DNA of 64,000 nucleotides, from positions 62,001 to 126,000 of the forward strand of contig NZ_QVAI01000014.1 of assembly GCF_003427025.1 (NCBI RefSeq). Direction: 5' to 3'. Position numbers and translations under genes: made by a program. The notes beneath the pieces are model-generated. The model saw only the letters and a list, made by a program, of their open reading frames with translations, ran no database searches and was not told where the DNA came from. This document shows, piece after piece, positions 24,173 to 33,530 of this stretch. Every line of letters starts with the position of its first letter. The stretch's first letter is position 1. The stretch is from Jiangella endophytica. Lineage in GTDB: Bacteria; Actinomycetota; Actinomycetes; Jiangellales; Jiangellaceae.

Positions 24173-26983
24173 CTAGCCGCCGGTGCCGACAACCTCGGGT
24201 GGCGGAGGCGGCGTGCCGTTCAGCAGTACGTCCAAACGACGCCGGATCAGCTCCTCCTCGCCGCTGCCGGTCGTGGGCAGCCGCAGCAACGGGATGTCGT
24301 AGGACGCACAGATCTGGTCCTTGAGCGCATCCCGGGCCAGCTGCCGCGGGTTGTTCTCGTGGTACTGGAATCCGTCGACCTCGATGGCGAGGAGCGGCCG
24401 ATTGGTGACCCGGTTGTAGACGACGAAGTCGACCGACGCGCGGTGCTTCACATAAGCGGCCTGCTCAGGAGTGAGCCTGGTGAGGTCGAGCAGCAGATTG
24501 CGCAGCAGGACCTGCGGGACGGCATCGAGGCCGGCGTAGGGCGGCTCGTCGAGGATCTCGCGCACGACCGTCCAGACGATGTCCTCGGACTTGTACGCCA
24601 TCTCCCGCCGCAGGCGCCGGGCCAGTGGCTGCAGCCGAGCCGAGTAGTCCCGGTACAACAGGTCGAAGACCGAGACGACCTCGCTCTCGACAAGCTCGTG
24701 GTCGAGGTTGCGGTAGCGGATGTAATCGATCAGGTCGCGCAGGTTGCGACTCTTCGGCAGCAGGTCGTAGTTGGTGACCAGGACGAACCGCTTCTTCGCC
24801 CTCGACACCGCGACGTTCACCAGGCGCGGCTCGTCGACGAACCTCGTCCCCGTGCGCCCGCGCCAGGTCTCGTCCAGCACCGTGGTCATGATGACCACGT
24901 CCTTCTCGCGCCCCTGGAACTTGTGCACGGTGTCCGCCTGGATGCTCTTGATCAACGCGTCGGCGATCTTGTCGACCTGGTGTCGATACGGCGTCGTGAC
25001 GCCGATGTCGGCGTCCTGGGTTCCCGCGCAGTACTTCGAGATGACCTCGTCGCGGATGACGTCGACCTCTCGCTGGTTCGATCGTCCACCGCCACGGTGC
25101 TGACGCATGTGGTTGCCCTTGGGGGTGCGGTAGAGCACCAGGGGCTGCGCGTCCGGCGAGCCTTCGGTGTACGGGATCAACTGGTCGCTGTAGAACTTCC
25201 GGTTGCAGAAGCCGATGATCGCGGGGTCGCTTCGGTAGTGCTCCCGGAGGAGAGTCCTGGGCAGGGAGTCGCCGTACAGCTCGATCACCGACGACAGCAG
25301 GTTGTGGCGCACGTAGTCGTAGGCAGCTGACGGTGGTGCTTCGGCGCCGCCGGCCTCCTCGGCCGGAATGTGCGGCAGCTGCCTGACGTCACCCACGATC
25401 ACCACGTTGCGGCTCGAGGCCAGGGCGAGGCCGCCCGCGAGCAGATCGACCTGGGACGCCTCGTCGATGATCAGGTAGTCGAGCAGGTGGCCGCTCGGGA
25501 TGCTGGTCCGCAACGAATGACAGGTGCTCAGGATCACCGGGTAGTCGTGGGCGAACGCGCCGAACGCCAGCCGGTAGTCGTCGGCCTTGTAGTCCACCCG
25601 CGTCGAGGCCCCATAGCGCTGGTGAAGCGCCGCCCTCAGCGCCCGCACCGACAGCAGACGATGCCGCTCGGACAGGCCGGAGATGTCGGCGCGCTCCAGC
25701 GCTCGGGTGGTCTGCTCGACCAACCGCTCGAGCTCGACGATCTTCCGGTCGTAGTAGGCGCGCTGGAGTTGCAGGACGACGTCGGTGTCGCTCGGGTCGA
25801 GCTGCCCGGTAGGGCCGTACTTGAAGTACCCCTTGATGCGGCGGACCAGCTTTCCGACCGGGCCGTCGTAGCGTGACAACTCGGTGTCGGCGAGGTAGTC
25901 GAGAATGGTCTCGGCGGATCGCCTCAACAACGGCAGCCGCTCGAGTTCCGGCAGCTCCTGGCGGTCGAAGTACCGGGCGAAGTGACGTCGTTCCAGTCGA
26001 TAGGCGGCGAGCTCTTCACGCCACTGCGCCAGACGCTGCTCGTCCTCTTGCAGGCGGTAGAGCTGCCGACCGACGTCGTCGAGTTCGGTGACCGATGGCG
26101 TCGGGCTCTCCTGGCTGACGAACGCCGTCACCTCGGCGTTGCGCTTCGGCTGCAGCTCGAAGAAGGCCTCCTTCTTGCTCGCGTTTCCGAGGCTGGCCAC
26201 GATGTGGCCGAATCCGAGCGCCACGAGCTTGTCGCGGACGTTGTCGACGGCCGAGTTGCTGTACGAGACGACGCCGACGGTCTTTCCCGGATCGAGGAGG
26301 ATGGTGGCGATCAGGTTGAGGATGGTCTGCGTCTTTCCGGTGCCGGGCGGGCCGTCGATGACCGAGATCGGATGGTTCAACGCTTTCCTGACGGCCTCGC
26401 GCTGACTGGCGTTGGACGAGAACGGGAAGATCCGCGGCATGACATCTCCGGTACACCCCGGCAGCTCACCGTGGAGATACCGTCCCAGCACGCTCTCGGG
26501 GTGGACGAATCGAAGGTCGCCGTACGGCCGCTGCAGCGGATCGTCGTCCGAGAGCCGCGAGACGATGCCGCGCCAGTAGTCGAAGACGCCTGCCGCCGGG
26601 TCGGAACGCCTTGCGTCGCCGATGATGCGAACTCGTCGATAGGTTCGGTTGGCCTCGCCGGACGTCTTGCGATAAAAGATGCGCCACCATGGCCCGCCCG
26701 GCCCGTCGAACCGCAGGACGTCGGTCACGTTCGCCCACACCTCGCCGTCGACCTCTACACGCTCGTGGTCAGCGAGCGGATGGCGCTTCGGGTTGCGCAG
26801 GACGACCGCACGGTCGCGTGAGTACGGGTACTCCCTGCCGCCGCGATAGGTGACCCACACACGGGCCGACTCTTCGCGGTAGCTGAGAATCTTCCAGGTG
26901 TCGTCGCTGAATTCCGGACTGTCTTTGGGCCGGACGAGAACGGCCTCTCGGCGTGGGTCGATCAACGGCGCCAGCCTCCGCAT
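24173..26983 (-). CDS. SF1 (UPF1-like) helicase fused to a DUF2726-type nuclease
   Basis: 936 residues. After about 185 residues of unassigned N-terminus comes an AAA/SF1 helicase with Walker A GPPGTGKTQT (about 205-214), DEASQ (about 506), and C-terminal motifs TPYRHQVDKI, HKFQGREKDVV and VNVAVSRAKKR. The last 130 residues hold a restriction-endonuclease-like domain with VDFVVYNR ... LLAIEVDGFQYHE and DQICASYDIPLLRL, the D-ExD pattern of DUF2726/Vsr-like nucleases. It is first gene of an operon with the SNF2 helicase. DNA unwinding plus cleavage suggests repair or antiphage defence. Confidence 0.88.
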   Translation of the reverse strand: MRRLAPLIDPRREAVLVRPKDSPEFSDDTWKILSYREESARVWVTYRGGREYPYSRDRAVVLRNPKRHPLADHERVEVDGEVWANVTDVLRFDGPGGPWWRIFYRKTSGEANRTYRRVRIIGDARRSDPAAGVFDYWRGIVSRLSDDDPLQRPYGDLRFVHPESVLGRYLHGELPGCTGDVMPRIFPFSSNASQREAVRKALNHPISVIDGPPGTGKTQTILNLIATILLDPGKTVGVVSYSNSAVDNVRDKLVALGFGHIVASLGNASKKEAFFELQPKRNAEVTAFVSQESPTPSVTELDDVGRQLYRLQEDEQRLAQWREELAAYRLERRHFARYFDRQELPELERLPLLRRSAETILDYLADTELSRYDGPVGKLVRRIKGYFKYGPTGQLDPSDTDVVLQLQRAYYDRKIVELERLVEQTTRALERADISGLSERHRLLSVRALRAALHQRYGASTRVDYKADDYRLAFGAFAHDYPVILSTCHSLRTSIPSGHLLDYLIIDEASQVDLLAGGLALASSRNVVIVGDVRQLPHIPAEEAGGAEAPPSAAYDYVRHNLLSSVIELYGDSLPRTLLREHYRSDPAIIGFCNRKFYSDQLIPYTEGSPDAQPLVLYRTPKGNHMRQHRGGGRSNQREVDVIRDEVISKYCAGTQDADIGVTTPYRHQVDKIADALIKSIQADTVHKFQGREKDVVIMTTVLDETWRGRTGTRFVDEPRLVNVAVSRAKKRFVLVTNYDLLPKSRNLRDLIDYIRYRNLDHELVESEVVSVFDLLYRDYSARLQPLARRLRREMAYKSEDIVWTVVREILDEPPYAGLDAVPQVLLRNLLLDLTRLTPEQAAYVKHRASVDFVVYNRVTNRPLLAIEVDGFQYHENNPRQLARDALKDQICASYDIPLLRLPTTGSGEEELIRRRLDVLLNGTPPPPPEVVGTGG

Positions 26984-27380
26984 GCTGGTCCGAGCAGCGC
27001 CAGACTAGGTCCGGTGGCTCGGCCGGCGCGGAATGATCTTAGCCGTCACGGGCGTGGACCGGAATAGCCGTCCTTGACTTGGCGTCGCACACGATCGCAT
27101 GCGTGAGCCCTTCACTGATGCCATCGACGGCCCGAGACCGGCGTGGCCGCATGCCTCCGTCACCGCCTCGTTGGGCATCCGCAGACTCCTGCCGATCGCC
27201 GGCTCGCCGGCACGGTGTTGACAGGCAGTGCAATTCGCGATGATCATCGAATAGCCGCACAAGGCGTGCGGAGAAGACGAATCCCTGCCTGCGACCTGAC
27301 AGGCATGCTGACGAACGCCTCCGGCGTCATGACATAGCTGACCATCGTCTTTCGCTGCGCGCCGCTCTGATGGGCATCAG
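26984..27380. other. 397-base gap, no recognisable gene
   Basis: Lies between the divergent SF1 helicase and TGT-like gene and must hold both promoters. Small frames (for example 27005-27262 minus) have no homology that I recognise. GC content is a little lower than in flanking genes. Confidence 0.5.
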
Positions 27381-28469
27381 ATGAGTGATCCAGCTCCCCT
27401 CCGCCACCCAGTCCCGACGTCTCTGCGTCCCCTCCGCGGTGTACGCGAGTCCTTCTTCGTCCACGCGAAGCACTCCAACGTGGACAAGGTCGCACAACTG
27501 TGCGCCGAGGACGCGATTGGCGCCGTCTACACGTTGCCTTCCGGCGCCAAGCGCCTCGAGGCGCTCGCTCGCACGGTGGCGACCCATCGCGCGATCGCGG
27601 GCGACGAGGCGAGCGTCATGGCCGACGCAGGCCGGTATGCCGGCACGAATCGTGTCCCGGCAACTGCCCCGTTGAGCACAGCGTGGCTCGAGGCGCAGTG
27701 GGCCCAGGGGATCCGCTGGGCGCTCACCGACAGCGGCTACGTCGACCGCGACGAGATCGACGGCCTCCGTGCTCTGTTCCGGAACGCCGCGGTCCTCCCC
27801 GCCGCCGCAGATTTCATGCTTGCGCTGCCGATGGACACACACTGGGTCAGCGAGCACGCACCTGACGTCCGCCGCCTGGTCGAGGACCATGGCCTGCCCG
27901 TGGCGTACATGTTGGGTGCCGACAGGGACCCGCTGGCGACCAGGGCCGCCGTCGAAGGTCTCCTCCTCCTGCTCGAGTCGCCCGTGCCGAGCGTCCTCCT
28001 GCGCACGGACCAGTCAGCGATCGGCGCACTCGCCGCAGGCGCCTCGATGAGCGCGATGGGAACCAGCTCCGCGCTCCGGCACATCTTCCCGCCACGCCCC
28101 GGGGGACCTCGACCGCGTGTGTTCTCCGTCCTCGTTCCGCAGACCCTGAGCCATCACGGTGCGGACATTCTCGCCGCCACGATCAATTCGATGCCCGAGG
28201 AAACCTACTGGTGGTGTCCCTGTGCGCATTGTCAGTACAGCCGCCTCGACGACATCCTCGATCCAGACGACGCGTTCGCCCACAACGTTCATGCCATCAC
28301 CGAGATCGCGCGCCACGTCATGGACGGTGGTGACCGCGCACAAAGTCTGGCCTCGTGGAGGGCGCTGTGTGAACAGGCCAAGCACATTCACAGCGAGATC
28401 GCGTACGCCACCGGCAAGAGCTGGAGCCGCCCCCGATTTCTCACGGCTTGGACATCACACCTGGTGTAG
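27381..28469 (+). CDS. TGT-like (queuine/DpdA-like) zinc TIM-barrel protein
   Basis: 362 residues, cytosolic. The segment WCPCAHCQ (about residues 278-285) gives C-x-C-x-x-C, followed about 25 residues later by AHNVHAI, matching the C-x-C-x2-C ... H zinc site at the C-terminal end of tRNA-guanine transglycosylases. Ahead of it are alternating strands and helices compatible with a TIM barrel (MLALPMDTHW, LPVAYMLGAD, SVLLRTDQS). Overall similarity to tRNA TGT is weak, so a paralog such as the DNA-modifying DpdA type is as likely. It overlaps by 29 bases the convergent gene of unknown function. Confidence 0.5.
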   Translation: MSDPAPLRHPVPTSLRPLRGVRESFFVHAKHSNVDKVAQLCAEDAIGAVYTLPSGAKRLEALARTVATHRAIAGDEASVMADAGRYAGTNRVPATAPLSTAWLEAQWAQGIRWALTDSGYVDRDEIDGLRALFRNAAVLPAAADFMLALPMDTHWVSEHAPDVRRLVEDHGLPVAYMLGADRDPLATRAAVEGLLLLLESPVPSVLLRTDQSAIGALAAGASMSAMGTSSALRHIFPPRPGGPRPRVFSVLVPQTLSHHGADILAATINSMPEETYWWCPCAHCQYSRLDDILDPDDAFAHNVHAITEIARHVMDGGDRAQSLASWRALCEQAKHIHSEIAYATGKSWSRPRFLTAWTSHLV

Positions 28470-29070
28470 CTGGCACCTGCCCGTTGGACAACGCCCACCC
28501 GAGCATGTGTTCCTCGTACACCCGCAGCCAGATCGGGGACATGGCGCGACCAGCACGCGGGCCCGGGTTGCCAGGCACCACGACGTTCACGCCGTCCGCC
28601 GTCGGCACCACGACCGTCACGCCCTGGACGTCGCACTGCGCCAGGGTTATCCGGTGCGGCCTCGCGTTCGGCGACAGCATCACGACGGTCCTCGCCAGGC
28701 ATCGCAGCACCGTCTGCCTTTTGGTCGCCTCCGGCAATGGGGAAACGCCGAGGAATCCCATGATCCGCAGCACGGATGGCGTCTGCGCCAATCGCTCGGT
28801 ATCGGCCAACACGTCACCCACGGCCTTCGGCTGCAGAAGTGGCGCGGGTGACGATGTCGTCCGTTGCATGAGCGCCGCCATGTCCCAGCTGACTACGGGA
28901 AACACTTGAGCGCGGAGGAACCGTGCCATCGGCAGGACCTGGGCGCCGCACCACAACTGGTCGACGACCATGGCAGCCGCGTCGAGCGGCGGGACCGCGG
29001 TTCGCCACTCCCGGGACATGGCGGTCGTCCACTGCGCCGGCACGACGAGGTCCGTCGTATACGCGGTCAT
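28441..29070 (-). CDS. Unknown protein, convergent partner of TGT-like gene
   Basis: 209 residues with GGGGGAGCG before the ATG at 29070. No signal or clear membrane helix; composition is normal for a soluble protein. Segments such as DQLWCGAQVLPMARFLRAQV and PIWLRVYEEHMLGWAL look structured but match no family I know. Its 3' end overlaps the TGT-like gene by 29 bases tail to tail. The frame extends further upstream, with lower protein quality, to 29509. Confidence 0.55.
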   Translation of the reverse strand: MTAYTTDLVVPAQWTTAMSREWRTAVPPLDAAAMVVDQLWCGAQVLPMARFLRAQVFPVVSWDMAALMQRTTSSPAPLLQPKAVGDVLADTERLAQTPSVLRIMGFLGVSPLPEATKRQTVLRCLARTVVMLSPNARPHRITLAQCDVQGVTVVVPTADGVNVVVPGNPGPRAGRAMSPIWLRVYEEHMLGWALSNGQVPATPGVMSKP

Positions 29071-29533
29071 GGGACGCTCCCCCGGGCGATGGCGAACGAC
29101 GCCGCATCAACCAGCAGCCACATCGCGTTGGGCGAAAGCACACGCCATCGTCTCGCGATGTCGCCGACGATTCAACAGACTGTGCCGTATCTGTCAACAC
29201 CTGAGATTTGATCTTGGCCGGAGTTGCATCGCGCGAATAGCGTGCTCTGCGTGAACCCTCTGGCGCGTCTGGTGCCCAGATCGTGGCCCCGCCGCATCGC
29301 ACATGCACCTGCGCGTCATCAGCCGCGTGGGTCGTCACGGCAACGGCGCCGGCACTACCCAGGCCCACCGCCGGCCGCCCACAGCTCGTCGTCACCCCGA
29401 GCAATAGCAGGTCCCACGGAGCTGGGCGGTCGACAGCTAGCGAGAACGACGACCTCGCGGACTCGATTGCTTGCATGATGATTTGGTGGAGAATAGTTTG
29501 CCGTTGCATGCCGCACAGCTAGGCTTTCGCAGT
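29071..29533. other. 463-base gap with possible short minus-strand coding
   Basis: Contains TTGATCTTGGCCGGAGTTGC at 29208-29227, a near copy of a 20-base motif at 9888-9907. A minus-strand extension upstream of the unknown gene (29230-29509) has some protein-like stretches (SLAVDRPAPWDLLLLG) but also unlikely ones. No promoter or RNA recognised with confidence. Confidence 0.4.
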
Positions 29534-30670
29534 ATGCGTGCATTGCTGGAAGAAGTCCTCCTCCTGCAACGGGAGTGGTCAAGCAAGAGCACTCCAGCTA
29601 TGGAGCGGCGCGGTAAGCTGGTTCGTCAAGCTGCACCTGCGTGGCTCCGGTCCAGGCTCGTCGGTCGGTTCGGCCGCGCCCTGGCGGCGAACGGCAGCGA
29701 CGGTTCGGGCTCGAAGTCCGCAGTACCGTGGTTTCGGGTCTTCGATCCGGCCCTCGCGCCGAGAGCGACCAAGGGCTGGTACGTGGTCTACCTCTTTGCA
29801 GCCGGGGGCGGGCGCGTCTTCCTTTCTCTCAATCAAGGCACGCGATTGCCCGGCGCTCTGAACCCGAGGCCCGATGAGGAAATAAAGGAGCGCGTTGCTT
29901 GGGCACACCGCACGATCGGTCATGCAACGACTATCGATCGACCCTTCACGTGGCACATCAACCTGGATTCCCGCGGACGCGATCTTGGGCGATCATACGA
30001 GCTAGGCAACGTTCTTGCCGTCGAATACTCCCAAGGAGCGGTTCCGGACGAGCCCATTCTGGCGCGCGATCTGGACATCTTTCTGAACTTGCTCAACACG
30101 TTGTACGAGGCGGAGGATCACCAAGGCGCGGTCGAGCGCATTGAAGATCCCCCTGAGTTGCTAGACGCCGCTCATGCCGTGGCGATCGGCACGGGCTCGT
30201 TGACGCAACAGCAGCGCGGCCAGGGATTCCACCAGTCTGCTGCTGACCGACGTGCCATTGAGATGCGTGCCATGGCGGTAGCCGAGGAATTGTTCAGGAG
30301 CCGCGGCTGGCAATATCACGACGTCCACTCCACGGAATCCTGCGACTTCATTTGTATTGATGAAGGTGGTAAGGAGATCTCCGTGGAAGTTAAGGGCACG
30401 ACGTCACATGGCGAGGCGATCTTGATCACTCGAGCGGAACTAGAGCTACATCAACGAATGCATCCCGATAACGCGCTTGTTGTCGTACATTCCATCGAGC
30501 TCGATCGCACTGGGAACCAACCCGTCGCCACGGGAGGTCGGGTACGGTTCGCGCACCCCTGGTCGATCATCGACAGTGCCGTCGTACCCCTTGCGTACAA
30601 GGTCGACCTCATCCAAACGAGCGAAGGAATGCTGCTTGATCTGGACGCGTTTCGCCACACGCATGAATAA
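29534..30670 (+). CDS. McrB-N (DUF3578) + DUF3883 protein
   Basis: 378 residues. N-terminal half (about 1-190) resembles the MrcB_N/DUF3578 DNA-reading domain of modification-dependent restriction enzymes: MRALLEEVLLLQREWSSK, then FRVFDPALAP and GWYVVYLFAAGGGRVFLSL. The C-terminal part (about 245-345) is DUF3883, a PD-(D/E)xK-like nuclease-fold domain, with DVHSTESCDFICIDE, ISVEVKGTTS and ILITRAELEL. Start set at 29534 because the family begins there. GC is lower than in the core genes, consistent with transfer. Likely a defence protein that senses modified DNA. Confidence 0.78.
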   Translation: MRALLEEVLLLQREWSSKSTPAMERRGKLVRQAAPAWLRSRLVGRFGRALAANGSDGSGSKSAVPWFRVFDPALAPRATKGWYVVYLFAAGGGRVFLSLNQGTRLPGALNPRPDEEIKERVAWAHRTIGHATTIDRPFTWHINLDSRGRDLGRSYELGNVLAVEYSQGAVPDEPILARDLDIFLNLLNTLYEAEDHQGAVERIEDPPELLDAAHAVAIGTGSLTQQQRGQGFHQSAADRRAIEMRAMAVAEELFRSRGWQYHDVHSTESCDFICIDEGGKEISVEVKGTTSHGEAILITRAELELHQRMHPDNALVVVHSIELDRTGNQPVATGGRVRFAHPWSIIDSAVVPLAYKVDLIQTSEGMLLDLDAFRHTHE

Positions 30671-31218
30671 GTGGCGGCGCGCCGGCCTGGATCTCAATGG
30701 CGAACCTCCGCAAAGACGTTGAGGATCTGCACCAAGCCCGCAAGGCGATTCATTTCTTCTGACCAAAGGGCCACTACAATATCCCTGAGAGCCTCAGTCC
30801 CTCAATTCGCGACTCACGAGAGCCCGTCGCGGATGCAGTTGGCAAGGTACCGCCCCTTCCGAGCCAAGCGCAGGCGAGCGAGCTGGATTGCGCCCACGAG
30901 GCCGGCGCGACGACCAAAGAGTGGGCGAGCGCTTCGCGATCCACAGTCGCATTAGTGCTGGCACATCTCCGGCGCCACGCCGTCCGGCTCCGCGAGACAG
31001 AGGCTCACCCAGACCGAGACCGAGAAGGCGACCAGCCTCTATGAGGCCGGGGCGGCTCGCCCCACCCCGCAGGTGGCGACGGATCATCGCGTCTCACTCC
31101 GAGGAACTGATTCGCTTGGCCGTCGAAGCAAAGTTGTTCGCCCTGGGTAGAACTGGGGTCTGACGGCGAGACGCGTGTCGTCCACTCCCGCGACAATGGG
31201 TCGATCTGGAAGGGCTTG
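30671..31218. other. 548-base degenerate intergenic stretch
   Basis: No frame longer than about 95 codons and none with recognisable homology. It precedes a TOPRIM remnant that lacks its ATPase half, so this may be the eroded N-terminal region of that gene, but nothing in it proves that. Confidence 0.4.
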
Positions 31219-31743
31219 ATGCCGCCGTCTATAGTCGACACAGTCGTCTATAGCGAGGACAAGACCGCGCACCACTTGGTCCGTGCAATCCTCGGCGAGC
31301 ACGATCCTCGGCTGCTTCAGCGGAGCCAAGTCCTTTGGGGCGGTGGCAGCGGGTACCTGAGCGGACTTAGCAAGCACCTACCGGACTCCAGGGCAGCGCG
31401 AATTCGACACGCGCTCGTATATGACGGGGACCAACGCGACCAGGCGGGCGAGGCTGCGCACCCAGCTCATCTCCTGCCAGGTGTAACCGGCCGGATGTGA
31501 TGCTCCGCGAGGCGCGTGGCGCACCACAGGATCTTGCTGATGCACTCGGCCGCGATGTTGCTGAGGTGGACCGGGCGTTTAGCGGACTAGAAAGATCGGA
31601 CGCACACGAATGATCCAACGGCTTGGCGTCTCAGTTCCGGTCGAAGCCAAACCCTCGCCACATTGGCCGCGCTCTGGGTCAAGAACAACGGCGAAGCCGC
31701 CCGGGCTTTCGCTGCTGAGCTGCCCATGTTCTTAGCCGAGTAG
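31219..31743 (+). pseudogene. Decayed AAA/OLD-type TOPRIM nuclease, C-terminal part
   Basis: Three reading frames together recover a TOPRIM C-terminus. First (31219-31497): VVYSEDKTAHHLVRAIL, where the E and the later DGDQRD are the metal-binding TOPRIM acids, then HLLPG. Second (31495-31614): VMLREARGAPQDLADALG and EVDRAFSGLE. Third (about 31640-31743): ALWVKNNGEAARAFAAELP ending at TAG. At least two frameshifts separate them and the ATPase domain is missing upstream, so the gene is dead. Confidence 0.65.
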
Positions 31744-31860
31744 ATCTAGTGTTGGTTTCGAAACTCAATCAGGTCACGAGGATCAGGCCAATCGGCGGGC
31801 GTTCCTACGCTGGCGACGGAAGGACGGCCAGTTCGAAATCGGGCCGCATGACCCCACGCC

Positions 31861-32007
31861 TGCCACCGATTCGTGCACCAGTGCCGCGCGATAATCACCT
31901 GGATCGAACGCACGTACCACCGCCGGCGCCGCCAAGCCCGCTTCGGACGCCTCACGCCCATCGAATACGAGACAATCAACACCGCCCAGGCCGCAATCGG
32001 CGCCTGA
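31861..32007 (+). mobile_element. IS3-family transposase remnant (OrfB C-terminus)
   Basis: The last 48 codons of an rve-type transposase: IITWIERTYHRRRRQARFGR then LTPIEYETIN, the standard C-terminal tail of IS3-family OrfB proteins. No start, no DDE acids and no terminal inverted repeats are visible, so only a fragment remains. Confidence 0.75.
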
Positions 32008-32082
32008 GAACCGCTGTCACCTACTCGTACAGCAGACCCTACTTCTTCGGTGAAGGCACTGCTCCCTCTCGGTGGTTAGATC

Positions 32083-32415
32083 GTGCTTCCACCTGACCCA
32101 GGCCGGTTCACACCGCACGACCGAAGGCCCCGACCCGACAACACCACGATCGCCGGGTTCTACCGCGTCCGGTTCGACCATGTCGATAGCTTCGGCAAGC
32201 TCTCCCTACGCCGTGCCGGACACATGCACCACCTCGGCATCACCCACGCCCGCAAGGCCGTCACCATCCTGATCACCGAACATCAGGTCACCGTCGTCGA
32301 GCGAGCCACCGGCGAAATCCTCGCCACCCACACCATCCACCCGACCCGCACCTACTGGCGAAACCAACAACGGGAGCCCGGCCGCTTGCCGAACTCCCGC
32401 CGATATGAACGATGA
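32083..32415 (+). mobile_element. IS481-like transposase remnant (C-terminus)
   Basis: 110 codons match the C-terminal beta-rich tail of IS481-like integrases: VDSFGKLSLRRAGHMHHLGI, then VTVVERATGEILATHTIHP and TYWRNQQ. The catalytic core is absent. It lies 40 bases from the 3' end of tRNA-Ala and next to the IS3 remnant, so two element ends have accumulated beside the tRNA. Confidence 0.7.
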
Positions 32416-32455
32416 TCTGAGACATCCCAGACCGATGTCCCGACTCATCAGATTG

Positions 32456-32528
32456 TGGAGCTGAGGGGACTCGAACCCCTGACCCCCTCGTTGCGAACGA
32501 GGTGCGCTACCAGCTGCGCCACAGCCCC
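32456..32528 (-). tRNA. tRNA-Ala (CGC anticodon)
   Basis: 73-base cloverleaf on the minus strand: acceptor GGGGCTG / CAGCTCC with one G-U pair, D-arm GCGC-AGCTGGTA-GCGC, anticodon stem CCTCG-TTCGCAA-CGAGG giving anticodon CGC, and T-loop GTTCGAGTC. Discriminator A; CCA is not encoded. Its 3' end faces the accessory region, as expected for an integration site. Confidence 0.95.
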
Positions 32529-32579
32529 TGGAACCTCCGCGACTTTACCATCAGGACCGGCCCGAGACCCAATCGGGCG

Positions 32580-33437
32580 TCAGTCGCCGACGGCGCGGCG
32601 GCGCTCCTCGATGACCTCCGCCGAGCCGGCGGCTTCGGAGGGCTCGGACGACGCCGCGGGGCGCTCGTCGGGGGCACGGTGGGGCAGCTGGATGGACGAC
32701 GCGGGGTCGAGGCGGCCGGAGGTCCAGGCGCCCGGCTGGCTGAGGTCGATCTTGCGGGCGGCCGCGCGGGTGGCCTTGGGCTTGGTGAGGTAGGTCGGCA
32801 GCGGCACCGGGACGGGCGACCACTCCTCACCTTCGCCAGGCGAGGCGACCTCGGCCACCACCTCGTCGGGGAGGACCAGGCGACGAGTGGCGCCCTCTTC
32901 GGCCTCAGCGGGCGTGGCCCACACGACGGCGGCTTCGCGGGCGTCTGAACGGCGCTGAGCGGCCGCCCGGCGGGCCTGGGTGCGGCGCCGGCGGGACTGC
33001 ACGACAGCGGCGCGGCGGGCGACGACAAGGAAGAGGACCAGGAGCGCGCCGGGCCCGAACGGCGCCCATGCGGGCACTCGGCCGAGGACGACGAGGACAA
33101 GTGAGGCGACGAGGAGGGCCAGGAGCATCCCCAGCATGCGGCGGCGCCGCCGGGCGGCCACCGCGAAGACGTCATCGGGCGGCGCAACCACCGAGGCCGC
33201 AGAAGGAGCAGGCGCACCCGCGGCCTGCGACCCGGCGACCGGAGCCGGAGCCGGCAGCGTCACAGCGCCATGGGGGGCCTGCGGCGGACCCGCCCGACGC
33301 GACAACACGCGGACCCCACGCTCGACGTCTGCTTCACGCGCCCGCTCGACCTCTTCGTTGCGGCGAACCCAGCGGGGCACGAGAAAGGCGGCCCACGCTG
33401 CGACGATCGCCGCATAGATGAGACCGCTGTACCCCAT
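32580..33437 (-). CDS. sepX: Divisome membrane protein SepX/GlpR
   Basis: 285 residues. One N-terminal helix MGYSGLIYAAIVAAWAAFLV followed by PRWVRRNEEVERA is the hallmark of the actinobacterial SepX (Streptomyces) / GlpR (Corynebacterium) family. Two further hydrophobic helices (about 122-160) and a disordered C-terminus complete it. In corynebacteria GlpR is the membrane receptor for Glp, a MoeA-like protein that binds FtsZ; here a MoeA/Glp gene lies 2.4 kb upstream on the same strand. Start at ATG 33437, where the first helix begins. Confidence 0.85.
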   Translation of the reverse strand: MGYSGLIYAAIVAAWAAFLVPRWVRRNEEVERAREADVERGVRVLSRRAGPPQAPHGAVTLPAPAPVAGSQAAGAPAPSAASVVAPPDDVFAVAARRRRRMLGMLLALLVASLVLVVLGRVPAWAPFGPGALLVLFLVVARRAAVVQSRRRRTQARRAAAQRRSDAREAAVVWATPAEAEEGATRRLVLPDEVVAEVASPGEGEEWSPVPVPLPTYLTKPKATRAAARKIDLSQPGAWTSGRLDPASSIQLPHRAPDERPAASSEPSEAAGSAEVIEERRRAVGD

Positions 33438-33530
33438 GCCACAAAACGCTACGGTGCAAGGCAACTCACTCGTTGGACCTGCCCCGGTGTGTCGTCCGCA
33501 ACGCACGTGACGGATGTGACCAGAGGGGCG

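Noticed and set aside
20818-24192. Longer start for the SNF2 helicase at 24192
   Set aside because: The extra residues overlap the end of the SF1 helicase gene and have no ribosome-binding site; the ATG at 24162 follows a 10-base gap.
27005-27262. Possible small gene in the gap upstream of the TGT-like gene
   Set aside because: No homology, no convincing start signal and no sign of coding bias.
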